Below are positions 18,673 to 26,883 of a DNA stretch of 64,000 bases, in pieces. Every line of letters begins with the position of its first letter. The first letter of the stretch is position 1. Source of the DNA: Chlamydiales bacterium. Lineage in GTDB: Bacteria > Chlamydiota > Chlamydiia > Chlamydiales > JAAKFR01. The notes under the pieces were generated by a model. That model was not told the DNA's origin, searched no databases, and worked only from the letters and a program-made list of their open reading frames with translations. The position numbers and the translations under genes were made by a program. The stretch covers positions 217,764 to 281,763 of the forward strand of contig JAJACK010000001.1 in the NCBI GenBank assembly GCA_022601535.1, given 5' to 3'.

Positions 18673-19836
18673 ATGAAAAGAAACCTGCTACTACTACTCA
18701 CACTACTATGCGGAACAATCAATGCTTCGGTCAACTATTCCACTTACTGGATAAATCCAACACAACCTATTCATTTAAAAGGGGAAGGTGATGTTTTTGA
18801 CACATATAAAATGAAAATCATCTCATCGATCTCTCCTCCTGTTATCTCCGGGGTCACTCTACAAGCGTGCCATGTTGAAATCGTTGGTAATGAAGCAATC
18901 GTAGGTTACAATGTACAGGGAGAAATCCACAAGGGAGGTGTCGATGTCTTTAATATCAAAAACTTAGGCAATCCAACGCTTGTTTCTAGGTATCTTTTTG
19001 ATGATGCAAAGGTGAATTTTGCAACTCTCTACCAAGGAAAACTTTTTCTAGCTTTAACACACTGCACAGATGAAGGGTGCCAAGCTGCTGTTCAAACAAT
19101 TGACTACAAAGGAAGTGGATCAAAAGATCAAGCAGCAATCGAGCTCTTTCCTCTTTTAAGTGGTCCTGCGGCCATGCACCTTCTTCCCATTTCATCCTCC
19201 AGACTATTTGCCCTTTCAGGAAACAGCGGTTGCATTTCTCTCCTCTCCACATCTCCAGCATTAGGCCTCCTCTCTTCACTTGACCTTACAGATGCGAGGT
19301 GGATTGGCTGGAGAAATAATAGAGACAAAAGCCTCTATATCCTTCAAGGGACGCCCGGACTCCTCTCTGTGCTTGATATCAATAAATATGATTTCACTTT
19401 AAGAGAGAGTTACCCTGTTGATGGTTTAGAGCTTCCTGAAGCAAAATCAACCGTTGCTTTGGTCGATAAGCTTGCTTTCATTGCAGCAGGTAGTGCAGGA
19501 GTGCAAATATTGAATCTTGAAAATGGAGAGATTATCAAAAGCATCCCTCTTGAAACTATTGAAGGAGTTGACCTAGCAGATCAAATGACGACAGATCTCA
19601 CCATCAACGGCAACCTGATCTTCACAGCAAATGCAGGGGCAGGAGTGAGCGTCTATATGAACAAACAAAGACCTTTTTCTAGGCAAAACCCCAATCAACC
19701 GATGGATCTTTCATTTGGGGGAAGACTACAACTTGGTGAAGGAACCTCAGCAAATCACGTTGCTCTAAATAAGAAATACCTCTTTGTTGCCTCCGGTAAA
19801 CTTGGGGTTAAAGTGATTGAAATTAGCCGAATTTAG
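18673..19836 (+). CDS. Secreted beta-propeller-like protein (LVIVD-type repeats), unknown function
   Basis: A 387-residue protein with an N-terminal signal peptide (MKRNLLLLLTLLCGTINA) and AAGGAGG before the ATG. Repeated segments resemble surface-layer LVIVD repeats: each has a VxVF/IxNLxxP-like strand and short aromatic/Gly turns (for example VDVFNIKNLGNPTLVSRY, VQILNLENGEIIKSIPL, LGVKVIEISRI at the end). Such repeats fold as blades of a beta-propeller in exported proteins. No catalytic motif is visible. It is a single transcription unit, followed by a stem-loop at 19847-19874. Confidence 0.7.
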   Translation: MKRNLLLLLTLLCGTINASVNYSTYWINPTQPIHLKGEGDVFDTYKMKIISSISPPVISGVTLQACHVEIVGNEAIVGYNVQGEIHKGGVDVFNIKNLGNPTLVSRYLFDDAKVNFATLYQGKLFLALTHCTDEGCQAAVQTIDYKGSGSKDQAAIELFPLLSGPAAMHLLPISSSRLFALSGNSGCISLLSTSPALGLLSSLDLTDARWIGWRNNRDKSLYILQGTPGLLSVLDINKYDFTLRESYPVDGLELPEAKSTVALVDKLAFIAAGSAGVQILNLENGEIIKSIPLETIEGVDLADQMTTDLTINGNLIFTANAGAGVSVYMNKQRPFSRQNPNQPMDLSFGGRLQLGEGTSANHVALNKKYLFVASGKLGVKVIEISRI

Positions 19837-19846
19837 AGTCATAACA

Positions 19847-19874
19847 GAGGAGAGTATGATTCCATACCCTCCTC
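19847..19874. terminator. Stem-loop between convergent genes
   Basis: Twelve-base arms with one mismatch (GAGGAG-A-GTATG pairing with CATAC-C-CTCCTC) around the loop ATTC. It lies 11 bp after the propeller gene and 12 bp before the end of the leftward small-protein gene, so it could end transcription from both sides. The T-run is weak. Confidence 0.5.
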
Positions 19875-19885
19875 TTAGGCCTAAA

Positions 19886-20206
19886 TTATTCTGGCAGGTA
19901 ACCCCCTGTCCTCTTAAACTCGTTTTCTGCATCCTTTAATAGATATCTACTTGCTAAAGCAAACCATACCAATGTGGGCAATCCAACCCCGTACCCTATC
20001 CCTATGATAAGCTTCCCCTCTGCTAAAGGAGGTGAACTTGTAAGTACTCCACCTACAAGCCCACTAAACATAGTCAATAAAATGACTGAAACCACTACAC
20101 TCACTATATAGTCTGTTTTAAGCCTCTCTATTTGGTCGATTGATCGCATAATTCGTCCATTTCTTGGATCTATCTCTATTCCTAGATATTCTGTAGGTCC
20201 AACCAT
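19886..20206 (-). CDS. Small protein with paired hydrophobic segments (Inc-like)
   Basis: A 106-residue unknown protein. Two long hydrophobic stretches (about residues 34-54 and 65-86) are separated by a short loop, with charged N- and C-terminal tails and no signal peptide. This bilobed pattern is the working signature of chlamydial inclusion-membrane (Inc) proteins. It is 12 bp downstream of a second gene of the same layout, and both are next to the LRR effector genes. The Inc assignment rests only on topology and could equally describe an ordinary two-helix inner-membrane protein. Confidence 0.6.
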   Translation of the reverse strand: MVGPTEYLGIEIDPRNGRIMRSIDQIERLKTDYIVSVVVSVILLTMFSGLVGGVLTSSPPLAEGKLIIGIGYGVGLPTLVWFALASRYLLKDAENEFKRTGGYLPE

Positions 20207-20218
20207 ATAAACTCCTTT

Positions 20219-20554
20219 TTAAACCTGTTCAGGCACTTCTTTAATAGCTCTTTGAGCTAAACTTAAGTCATCTTCTGCAGCAATTGATTGCTCATTAAAA
20301 AAACCAGCCAAACCAATTGCTGATACCCCTATTCCAAAGCTAACCCCAATAGCAACTTTGAATCCGCTTAAATTAGGAACGCTTGCAAACTGAGGCCCTA
20401 CGATCACAGCAGTCAGAACCCCTACACCCAATCCAATGACCCCAACAACTGTAGCCGTTAGATACACCACCGTATAACGATTCACCCGATTCAAAGCCTC
20501 TTTTTCCTTTATTTCCCAAGCTGATTTAGAATAGTCATTTTGTACTGAAGGCAT
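20219..20554 (-). CDS. Small protein with paired hydrophobic segments (Inc-like)
   Basis: A 111-residue unknown protein. Hydrophobic segments at about residues 30-52 and 64-86 flank a short turn; the tails are charged and there is no signal peptide. Layout matches the gene 12 bp downstream, so the two form an operon. It is divergent from the first LRR gene with a 213-bp AT-rich gap. Candidate Inc-type secreted membrane protein by topology only. Confidence 0.6.
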   Translation of the reverse strand: MPSVQNDYSKSAWEIKEKEALNRVNRYTVVYLTATVVGVIGLGVGVLTAVIVGPQFASVPNLSGFKVAIGVSFGIGVSAIGLAGFFNEQSIAAEDDLSLAQRAIKEVPEQV

Positions 20555-20732
20555 GCCTCCCCCCTATCATAAGTATTTTATTCACATATTATAGTCAATT
20601 TTTATTAACATATAATAAAATTATAATTAACTTTATATAAAAATAACTTTATTGAAAAAATACCAGATGAGAGAAATAGCAAGCCGCTTCTCTCACCAGG
20701 AACTTTTTCAATAAATCTATAAGTTTAAATCA

Positions 20733-20761
20733 TTTAATTTTTAATTCAAATTTGCTATAAT
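20733..20761 (+). promoter_or_regulatory. Promoter of LRR gene 1, predicted leaderless start
   Basis: TTTAAT at 20733-20738, 17-base spacer, extended -10 TGC-TATAAT ending at 20761. Only six bases separate it from the ATG at 20768, so the transcript should begin at or next to the start codon and there is no room for a Shine-Dalgarno site. The same design recurs before LRR genes 2 and 3. Confidence 0.7.
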
Positions 20762-20767
20762 GTCACC

Positions 20768-22756
20768 ATGCAAGCAATTAACTCACATAAAAACCCTTTA
20801 ATTTCTTGTAGGAAATCTCTACCTAATTTAGCCCTTTTAGTCACCGGAGTGGCCCTAACAGTCTTAGGAGGTCTCCAACTTGGACACCTACTGAATCTTG
20901 GGTGTGTAAGTGGCTGGGCGCTTACCGGACCTGGATTGGGATTTCTTTCAATTTTAGCTGTTGACTTCATCGCTACTTATATAAAAACGGAGAAAAAGCC
21001 TGTAGAACCTGAATTAGAAGTCCTATGGAAAAAAAATAAGGCGTCCCATATTCCTATTGAAGAGTTTAGGGAGCTTGTCACTTTTTTACAGGCCCATTCT
21101 CCTGAAATGAGAACAGCTATTGAAAAAGGCTCTTTACTCGATCAAGTATTATTAAAATTAACTCATAAAAATCTTACAAAACTTCCAAACTCCTTGGGGC
21201 ATTTAATAAATCTAACTCAGCTTAATGTATCCCATAACCAGTTAACTGTTCTTCCCGATGCGATAGGGCAATTGACAAAACTAACTCAGCTTAACGTGGA
21301 GAATAATAAGTTAGCGGCCCTTCCCGATGCAATCGAACAATTGACAAACCTAACTAAGATTTATGCATCCTATAACCAGTTAGCTGCCCTTCCCGATGCA
21401 ATAGGACGATTGACAAATCTAACTTACCTTAATGTATCCGAGAACCAGTTAACTGTCCTCCCCGATGCAATAGGACAATTAACAAACCTAACTCAGCTTT
21501 ATATGTACAAGAACCAGTTAGCTGCCCTTCCCGATGCAATAGGACGATTGACAAATCTAACTGAGCTTGATGCATCCCATAACCAGTTAACTGCTCTTCC
21601 CAATGCAATCGGACAATTGACAAGCCTAGCCGAGCTTTATGTGTACGAGAACCAGTTAGCCGCCCTTCCCGATGCAATAGGACAATTGACAAGCCTAACT
21701 AAGTTTTATGTGCGCAATAACCAGTTAGCTACCCTTCCATCTTCCATAGGAGATCTAAGTTTACTTGGAACACTTCAAATCAATTGGAACCGAGATCTTT
21801 CCATTCTTCCAATGTCTTTAGGGAATTGCTCTCAATTAACACATTTGAGCACCGAAGGAACCAATATCCCTCAATCTAATCACGATCAAATACTTCTTTC
21901 ATGCTTGAATATACGCGACTTAGAATCTGTTGAAAAACTTCCTCATAAGATCAAGCTGTGGAGAGGATTTGGAGGTGTTGTTAGAGAGTGGACAGATCCA
22001 GAATTCACTAGAGAGCAGAAAGGACATCTATATGAGTGGCTTCTCCGTTTAGAAAAAGCCAGTGATTTTAATAGGAATCAAAAAGAACTGGCAGAAAAAA
22101 CATGTGCCATCCTAGAAACCGTTCATACAGATGTGGAGTTTAGAAACATCTTCTTTAACTTGATTGCTGGTGATCTCACCGCTTGCGGTGATAGAGCTGC
22201 GATGTCTCTCAACCTTGTCTATACAGATTGGAGGTTATACACTCTTCCAGCTGAGGCTTCTCTTTCAGAAAAGGTTCAACTTCTTGTTGGGTGTGGTCGA
22301 GCTCTAAAATTAAGGCAAGCTGTATTAGGTCGATACCGAGGCTATGAAAATGTTGAAAAGGTTCTTTATGCTGAGGTTAATCTAAGAGAAAGACTCGACC
22401 TTGTCACTGCAATCACATCTATGATTTATAGCGAGATTGGACATGTACAAGATAGTGTGATTGAAGAAATGGCTCAAGAGATTGAAGCGATTTCTGATGC
22501 TGAATTGGTTATAGAGTTTGGTTGCTGGGAGAACTATCTCAAGAAGCATCATGCTTCAGAGTTCTCTAAGATTAAGAGTGGGATCGAAAAAGCTCGAAAA
22601 ACTCTTCTAACCTCACTGGAGAATGATGAGATTAAGGAGGGAGAACATCAAAGTCGAGATCAAGATCTTCAGGCTCAAGAGCAAGAAGCTATTTTACAGT
22701 TAACTCAAAAAATTATTGATGGAATCCACCAAAGCGAGGTTGTTGCGCAATCCTAA
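20768..22756 (+). CDS. LRR protein 1 with C-terminal NEL-like E3 ubiquitin ligase domain and N-terminal hydrophobic pair
   Basis: A 662-residue candidate effector. N-terminus: two hydrophobic segments (about 18-40 and 46-66) in an Inc-like bilobed pattern, absent from the two paralogues. Then a short helical domain (about 85-125) and about ten leucine-rich repeats of 23 residues (LTNLTxLxVxxNQLTxLPDAIGQ type; about 135-375). The C-terminal domain (about 385-630) has a Trp-rich lead-in (KIKLWRGF, REWTDPEF) and TACGDRAAMSLN, with Cys473-x-Asp475. LRR followed by a CxD-bearing helical domain is the architecture of IpaH/SspH/SlrP bacterial E3 ligases (NEL). The ligase activity is an inference from architecture and motif. 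Confidence 0.82.
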   Translation: MQAINSHKNPLISCRKSLPNLALLVTGVALTVLGGLQLGHLLNLGCVSGWALTGPGLGFLSILAVDFIATYIKTEKKPVEPELEVLWKKNKASHIPIEEFRELVTFLQAHSPEMRTAIEKGSLLDQVLLKLTHKNLTKLPNSLGHLINLTQLNVSHNQLTVLPDAIGQLTKLTQLNVENNKLAALPDAIEQLTNLTKIYASYNQLAALPDAIGRLTNLTYLNVSENQLTVLPDAIGQLTNLTQLYMYKNQLAALPDAIGRLTNLTELDASHNQLTALPNAIGQLTSLAELYVYENQLAALPDAIGQLTSLTKFYVRNNQLATLPSSIGDLSLLGTLQINWNRDLSILPMSLGNCSQLTHLSTEGTNIPQSNHDQILLSCLNIRDLESVEKLPHKIKLWRGFGGVVREWTDPEFTREQKGHLYEWLLRLEKASDFNRNQKELAEKTCAILETVHTDVEFRNIFFNLIAGDLTACGDRAAMSLNLVYTDWRLYTLPAEASLSEKVQLLVGCGRALKLRQAVLGRYRGYENVEKVLYAEVNLRERLDLVTAITSMIYSEIGHVQDSVIEEMAQEIEAISDAELVIEFGCWENYLKKHHASEFSKIKSGIEKARKTLLTSLENDEIKEGEHQSRDQDLQAQEQEAILQLTQKIIDGIHQSEVVAQS

Positions 22757-22833
22757 AGTTTTTTTGAGCTGCTGCATACCTTTACCCCCTGCTTCGCTTA
22801 AAGCCCCTACGTATCTTCTAGTAAAAAGAAGGA

Positions 22834-22862
22834 TTTACATTTAATCTGAAATTTGCTATAAT
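22834..22862 (+). promoter_or_regulatory. Promoter of LRR gene 2, predicted leaderless start
   Basis: TTTACA at 22834-22839, 17-base spacer, TGC-TATAAT ending at 22862. Seven bases lie before the ATG at 22870. This is the best-scoring of the three copies and implies transcription starting at the A of ATG. Confidence 0.75.
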
Positions 22863-22869
22863 ATTCTCT

Positions 22870-24369
22870 ATGAACCCAATCAACCCATTAATAAGATACT
22901 CTTTTCCTTATCCCTCCTCTCCTGATCTAACCTGGACGGAGCTACAAGATAAAAACAACGCTACCCATATTCCTCCTGAAGAGTTTCAGGAGCTTGTCTC
23001 TTTTTTACAGACCCATTCTCCTGAAACGGCAACAGCTATTGAAGAAGGCTCTTTACTCGAGCAAACAGAGTTAGATTTATCCTCCAAAGGACTTACACAG
23101 CTCCCAAACTCCTTAAGGCATCTAACAAACCTAACTAAGCTTGATGTAAGCTTGAACCAGTTAACTGTTCTTCCCGATGAAATCAGACAATTGACAAACC
23201 TAACTAAGCTTGATGTATCTGCTAACCAGTTAACTGTTCTTCCCGATACCATAGGACAGTTGACAAACCTAACTAAACTTGATGTATACAATAACCAGTT
23301 AGCTGCCCTTCCCGATACCATAGGACAATTGACAAACCTAACTAAACTTGATGTATACAATAACCAGTTAGCTGCCCTTCCCGATACCATAGGACAATTG
23401 ACAAACCTAACTGAGCTTCATGTACACTATAACCAGTTAACTGCCCTTCCCGATACCATAGGACAATTGACAAACCTAACTGAGCTTCATGTACACTATA
23501 ACCAGTTAACTGTCCTTCCCGATACGATAGGAGGTCTAAGTTTACTTAAAGTACTTCAAATCTGTGGCAACCGAGATCTTTCCATTCTTCCACTGTCTTT
23601 AGGGAATTGTTCTCAATTAACAGATTTGAGCATCACAGGAACCAAGATTCCCTCACCTAGTTGCGATAGAATACTTCGTATGTGTTCGAGTCTACACGAC
23701 TTAGAACTTGCTGAAAAACTTCCTAATAAGATCAAGCTGTGGAGAGGATTTGCAGGTGTTGTTAGAGAGTGGACAGATCCGGAATTCACTGAAAAGCAGA
23801 AAAGACGTCTATATGAGTGGCTTCTCTGTTTAGAGAAAGCCGAGCATTTTAGGGGGAATCAAAAAGAACTGGCAAAAAAAACATGTGCCATCCTAGAAAC
23901 CGTTTATACAGATGCTAAATTTAGAGAAACCTTCTTTAGCTTGATTACTGAAGATCACACTGCTTGCGGTGATAGAGCTGCGATGTCTCTCAATCTTGTC
24001 TATACAGATTGGAGGTTGTACACTCTTCCAGCTGAGGCTTCTCGTTCAGAAAAGGTTCAACTTCTTGTTGGCTGTGGTCGAGCTCAAAAATTAAGGAACC
24101 TTCTATTAAGTCGATATCCAGGCAGTGAAAATATTGAAAAAGTTCTTTATGCTGAGGCTAATCTAAGAGAAAGACTCGGTCTTGTCACTGCAATCTATAC
24201 GATTTTGTTTAGTCAGATTGAACATGTACAAGAGAGTGTGCTTGAAGAAATTGCTCACGAGATTGAAGCGATTCCTGTTGTTGAATTGGTTAGAGAGTTT
24301 GACGACCGGAAGAAGTATCTCAAAGAACATCGAGATCCGAGCAGATCTTCTAGCCTCAATGATGAGTGA
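22870..24369 (+). CDS. LRR protein 2 with NEL-like domain, C-terminus frameshifted
   Basis: A 499-residue paralogue of the flanking LRR genes. A short helical N-domain (about 20-65) is followed by about eight 23-residue LRRs and the NEL-like domain with CGD at Cys366-x-Asp368. It lacks the N-terminal hydrophobic pair of LRR protein 1. Near 24330 the frame diverges: the product ends KEHRDPSRSSSLNDE. The paralogue tail (ending EAILQLTQKIIDGI-QSEVVAQS) is still encoded to 24478 in another frame. A small deletion or frame change has therefore removed about 50 residues. The catalytic region lies upstream and is intact, so it may still function. Confidence 0.82.
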   Translation: MNPINPLIRYSFPYPSSPDLTWTELQDKNNATHIPPEEFQELVSFLQTHSPETATAIEEGSLLEQTELDLSSKGLTQLPNSLRHLTNLTKLDVSLNQLTVLPDEIRQLTNLTKLDVSANQLTVLPDTIGQLTNLTKLDVYNNQLAALPDTIGQLTNLTKLDVYNNQLAALPDTIGQLTNLTELHVHYNQLTALPDTIGQLTNLTELHVHYNQLTVLPDTIGGLSLLKVLQICGNRDLSILPLSLGNCSQLTDLSITGTKIPSPSCDRILRMCSSLHDLELAEKLPNKIKLWRGFAGVVREWTDPEFTEKQKRRLYEWLLCLEKAEHFRGNQKELAKKTCAILETVYTDAKFRETFFSLITEDHTACGDRAAMSLNLVYTDWRLYTLPAEASRSEKVQLLVGCGRAQKLRNLLLSRYPGSENIEKVLYAEANLRERLGLVTAIYTILFSQIEHVQESVLEEIAHEIEAIPVVELVREFDDRKKYLKEHRDPSRSSSLNDE

Positions 24370-24478
24370 TGAGATTCAGGGTGAAGAATATCTCAGTCGA
24401 GAGCAAGAAGCTATTTTACAGTTAACTCAGAAAATTATTGATGGAATCCAACAAAGCGAGGTTGTTGCGCAATCCTAA
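24330..24478 (+). pseudogene. Out-of-frame tail of LRR gene 2
   Basis: This stretch encodes the family C-terminal tail (DEIQGEEYLSREQEAILQL and following, ending VVAQS) in a frame different from the main LRR gene 2 frame, which stops at 24369. LRR gene 1 carries the same tail in frame. It has no start of its own. Confidence 0.7.
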
Positions 24479-24554
24479 AATTTTTCGTGCCGCTGCATAC
24501 CTTTACCCCCTGCTTCGCTTAAAGACCCTACATATCTTCTAGTAAACAGAATGG

Positions 24555-24583
24555 TTTAAATTTAATCTAAAATTTGCTATAAC
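24555..24583 (+). promoter_or_regulatory. Promoter of LRR gene 3, predicted leaderless start
   Basis: TTTAAA at 24555-24560, 17-base spacer, TGC-TATAAC ending at 24583, then seven bases to the ATG at 24591. The upstream sequence closely copies that of LRR gene 2, including a shared GCTGCATACCTTTACCCCCT block, so the intergenic region was duplicated with the genes. Confidence 0.68.
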
Positions 24584-24590
24584 ATTCCCT

Positions 24591-26705
24591 ATGCCCCCAA
24601 TCAGCCCTTCGACAAGATTCTGTTCCTATCCTCATCTAATCTGGACGGAGCTACAAGATAAAAACAAGGCTTCTCATATTCCTCCTGAAGAGTTTGAGGA
24701 GCTTGTCTCTTTTTTAAAGACTCATTCTCCTGAAATGGCATCAGCTATTGAAGAAGGCTCTTTACTCGAGCAAACAGAGTTAGATTTATCCTCCAAAGGA
24801 CTTACAGAGCTTCCAAACTCCTTGGGGTATTTAATAAATCTAACTGAGCTTAGTCTACCCTATAACCAGTTAACTGCCCTTCCCGATACGATAGGACAAT
24901 TGACAAACCTAACTAAGCTTGATGTACACTATAACCAATTAACTGTCCTTCCCGATACCATAGGACAATTGACAAATCTAACTCTGCTTGATGTACCCGA
25001 GAACCAGTTAACTGTTCTTCCTAGTGCAATAGGACAATTGACAAACCTAACTAAGCTTGATGTAGCCGAGAACCAGTTAACTGTTCTTCCTAGTGCAATA
25101 GGACAATTGACAAACCTAACTAAGCTTGATGTAGCCGAGAACCAGTTAACTGTTCTTCCTAGTGCAATAGGACAATTGACAAACCTAACTCTGCTTTATA
25201 TGTATAGTAACGAGTTAGCTGTTCTTCCCGATACCATAGGACAATTGACAAACCTAACTGAGCTTAATGTACACAATAACCGGTTAGCTGCCCTTCCCGA
25301 TACCATAGCACAATTGACAAACCTAACTAAGCTTGATGTATCTGTTAACCAATTAACTGTTCTTCCCGGTACCATAGCACAATTGACAAACCTAACTCAA
25401 CTTGATGTGCACAATAACCAGTTAACTGACCTTCCCGATACCATAGCACAATTGACAAACCTAACTGAGATTCATGCGTGCGGCAACCAGTTAACTGCCC
25501 TTCCCGATATCATAGCACAATTGACAAATCTAACTCAACTTGATGTGCACAATAACCAGTTAACTGGCCTTCCCGATACCATAGCACAATTGACAAATCT
25601 AACTGAGCTTGATGCATCCCATAACCAGTTAATTGACCTTCCCAATGCAATAGGACAATTGACAAGCCTAACTAAGTTTTATGTCCGCAATAATCAGTTA
25701 ACTGACCTTCCATCTTCCATAGGAGATCTAAGTGTGGTTGAGGTACTTCGGATCAATTGCAATCCAAATCTTTCCACTCTTCCAATTTCTTTAGGGAATT
25801 GCTCTCAATTAACACATTTGAGCATCGAAGGAACCAGTATCTCTCGATCTAATCACCGTCGAATACTTGCTGCATGCCGGGGTATGCGTAGCTTAGAATC
25901 TGTTGAAAAACTTCCTCATAAGATCAAGCTGTGGAGGGGATTTACAGATGTTGTTGGGGATTGGACAGATCCGGAATTCACTGAAGAGCAGAAAGGACAT
26001 CTATATGAGTGGCTTCTCCGTTTAGAGAAAGCCAGTGATTTTAATAGGAATCAAAAAGAACTGGCAGAAACAACATGTGCCATCCTAGAAACCGTTCATA
26101 CAGATGCTAAATTTAGAGAAACCTTCTTTAATTTGATTGTTGGAGATCTCACTGCTTGCGGTGATAGAGCTGCGATGTCTCTCAATCTTGTCTATACAGA
26201 TTGGAAATTATACACTCTTCCAGCTGAGGCTTCTCTTTCAGAAAAGGTTCAACTTCTTGTTGGGTGTGGTCGAGCTCTAAAATTAAGGCAGGCTGTATTA
26301 AGTCGATACCCAGGCTATGAAAATGTTGAAAAGGTTCTTTATGCTGAGGTTAATCTAAGGGAAAGACTCGGTCTTGTCACTGCAATCACATCTATGATTT
26401 ATAGCGAGATTGGAAATGTAGAAGGTAGTGTGCTTGAAGAAATGGCTCAAGAAATTGAAGCGGTTCCTGACGCTGAATTGGTTGTAGAGTTTGGTTACTG
26501 GGAAAACTATCTCAAGGAGCATCATGCTTCAGAGTTTTCTAAGATTAAGAGTGGAATCCAAGCAGCTCGAGACACTCTTCTAACCTCACTGGAGAATGAT
26601 GAGATTAAGGGGGGAGAATATCAAAGTCGAGATCAAGATCTTCAGGTTCAAGAGCAAGAAGCTATTTTACAGTTGACTCAAACAATTATTGCTCAGATCT
26701 CTTAA
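24591..26705 (+). CDS. LRR protein 3 with NEL-like E3 ubiquitin ligase domain
   Basis: A 704-residue paralogue and the longest of the three. A short N-terminal helical domain is followed by about fifteen 23-residue LRRs (about 75-425) and the same C-terminal NEL-like domain with CGD at Cys523-x-Asp525. Two adjacent repeats (LTKLDVAENQLTVLPSAIGQ) are identical in protein and nearly so in DNA, which points to recent tandem expansion. The convex and concave faces vary at the x positions, as expected if repeat number and sequence set substrate choice. No signal peptide, consistent with type III export. It ends QTIIAQIS and lacks the VVAQS tail. Confidence 0.82.
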   Translation: MPPISPSTRFCSYPHLIWTELQDKNKASHIPPEEFEELVSFLKTHSPEMASAIEEGSLLEQTELDLSSKGLTELPNSLGYLINLTELSLPYNQLTALPDTIGQLTNLTKLDVHYNQLTVLPDTIGQLTNLTLLDVPENQLTVLPSAIGQLTNLTKLDVAENQLTVLPSAIGQLTNLTKLDVAENQLTVLPSAIGQLTNLTLLYMYSNELAVLPDTIGQLTNLTELNVHNNRLAALPDTIAQLTNLTKLDVSVNQLTVLPGTIAQLTNLTQLDVHNNQLTDLPDTIAQLTNLTEIHACGNQLTALPDIIAQLTNLTQLDVHNNQLTGLPDTIAQLTNLTELDASHNQLIDLPNAIGQLTSLTKFYVRNNQLTDLPSSIGDLSVVEVLRINCNPNLSTLPISLGNCSQLTHLSIEGTSISRSNHRRILAACRGMRSLESVEKLPHKIKLWRGFTDVVGDWTDPEFTEEQKGHLYEWLLRLEKASDFNRNQKELAETTCAILETVHTDAKFRETFFNLIVGDLTACGDRAAMSLNLVYTDWKLYTLPAEASLSEKVQLLVGCGRALKLRQAVLSRYPGYENVEKVLYAEVNLRERLGLVTAITSMIYSEIGNVEGSVLEEMAQEIEAVPDAELVVEFGYWENYLKEHHASEFSKIKSGIQAARDTLLTSLENDEIKGGEYQSRDQDLQVQEQEAILQLTQTIIAQIS

Positions 26706-26825
26706 CCCTGGATTCTAATGGGTATTGTTAAATAAGTCCGGTCCAATTCGCTAGTATAGGTAATATTCAACAAAGCCTAAAAAATATTGAAGATAGATAT
26801 AGTGATTCAATCATGCCAAAGAAAA

Positions 26826-26855
26826 GACCCCTCCTACCATATGGTAGGAGGGGTC
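26826..26855 (-). terminator. Terminator of omcA-omcB
   Basis: A perfect palindrome with 15-base arms (GACCCCTCCTACCAT and its complement). On the minus strand it is followed by TTTTCTTT. It is 29 bp after the omcB stop and is also convergent with the LRR gene 3 transcript. Confidence 0.8.
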
Positions 26856-26883
26856 CATTTAGAGATTCTCAATCTACTATAAG

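Larger units (their letters stand above)
23268..25186 (+). repeat. 69-bp tandem repeats encoding LRR units (genes 2 and 3)
   Basis: Each LRR is a 69-bp DNA unit containing CCAGTTA-CTG-CCTTCCCGAT and GGACAATTGACAAACCTAAC. Neighbouring units are identical or nearly so, for example around 23273-23410 and 25049-25186. The flanking LRR genes 1 and 3 carry the same unit outside these limits. The arrays differ in count (about 10, 8 and 15), as expected from unequal recombination. Confidence 0.8.

Noticed and set aside
21429..23390. Antisense open frames across the LRR arrays.
   Set aside because: They arise from the repetitive codon pattern on the other strand and show only the repeat.
20800..25700. 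Regular 69-bp repeats could look like a repeat array (CRISPR-like).
   Set aside because: The repeats are contiguous, in frame and encode LRR units; there are no unique spacers or cas genes.
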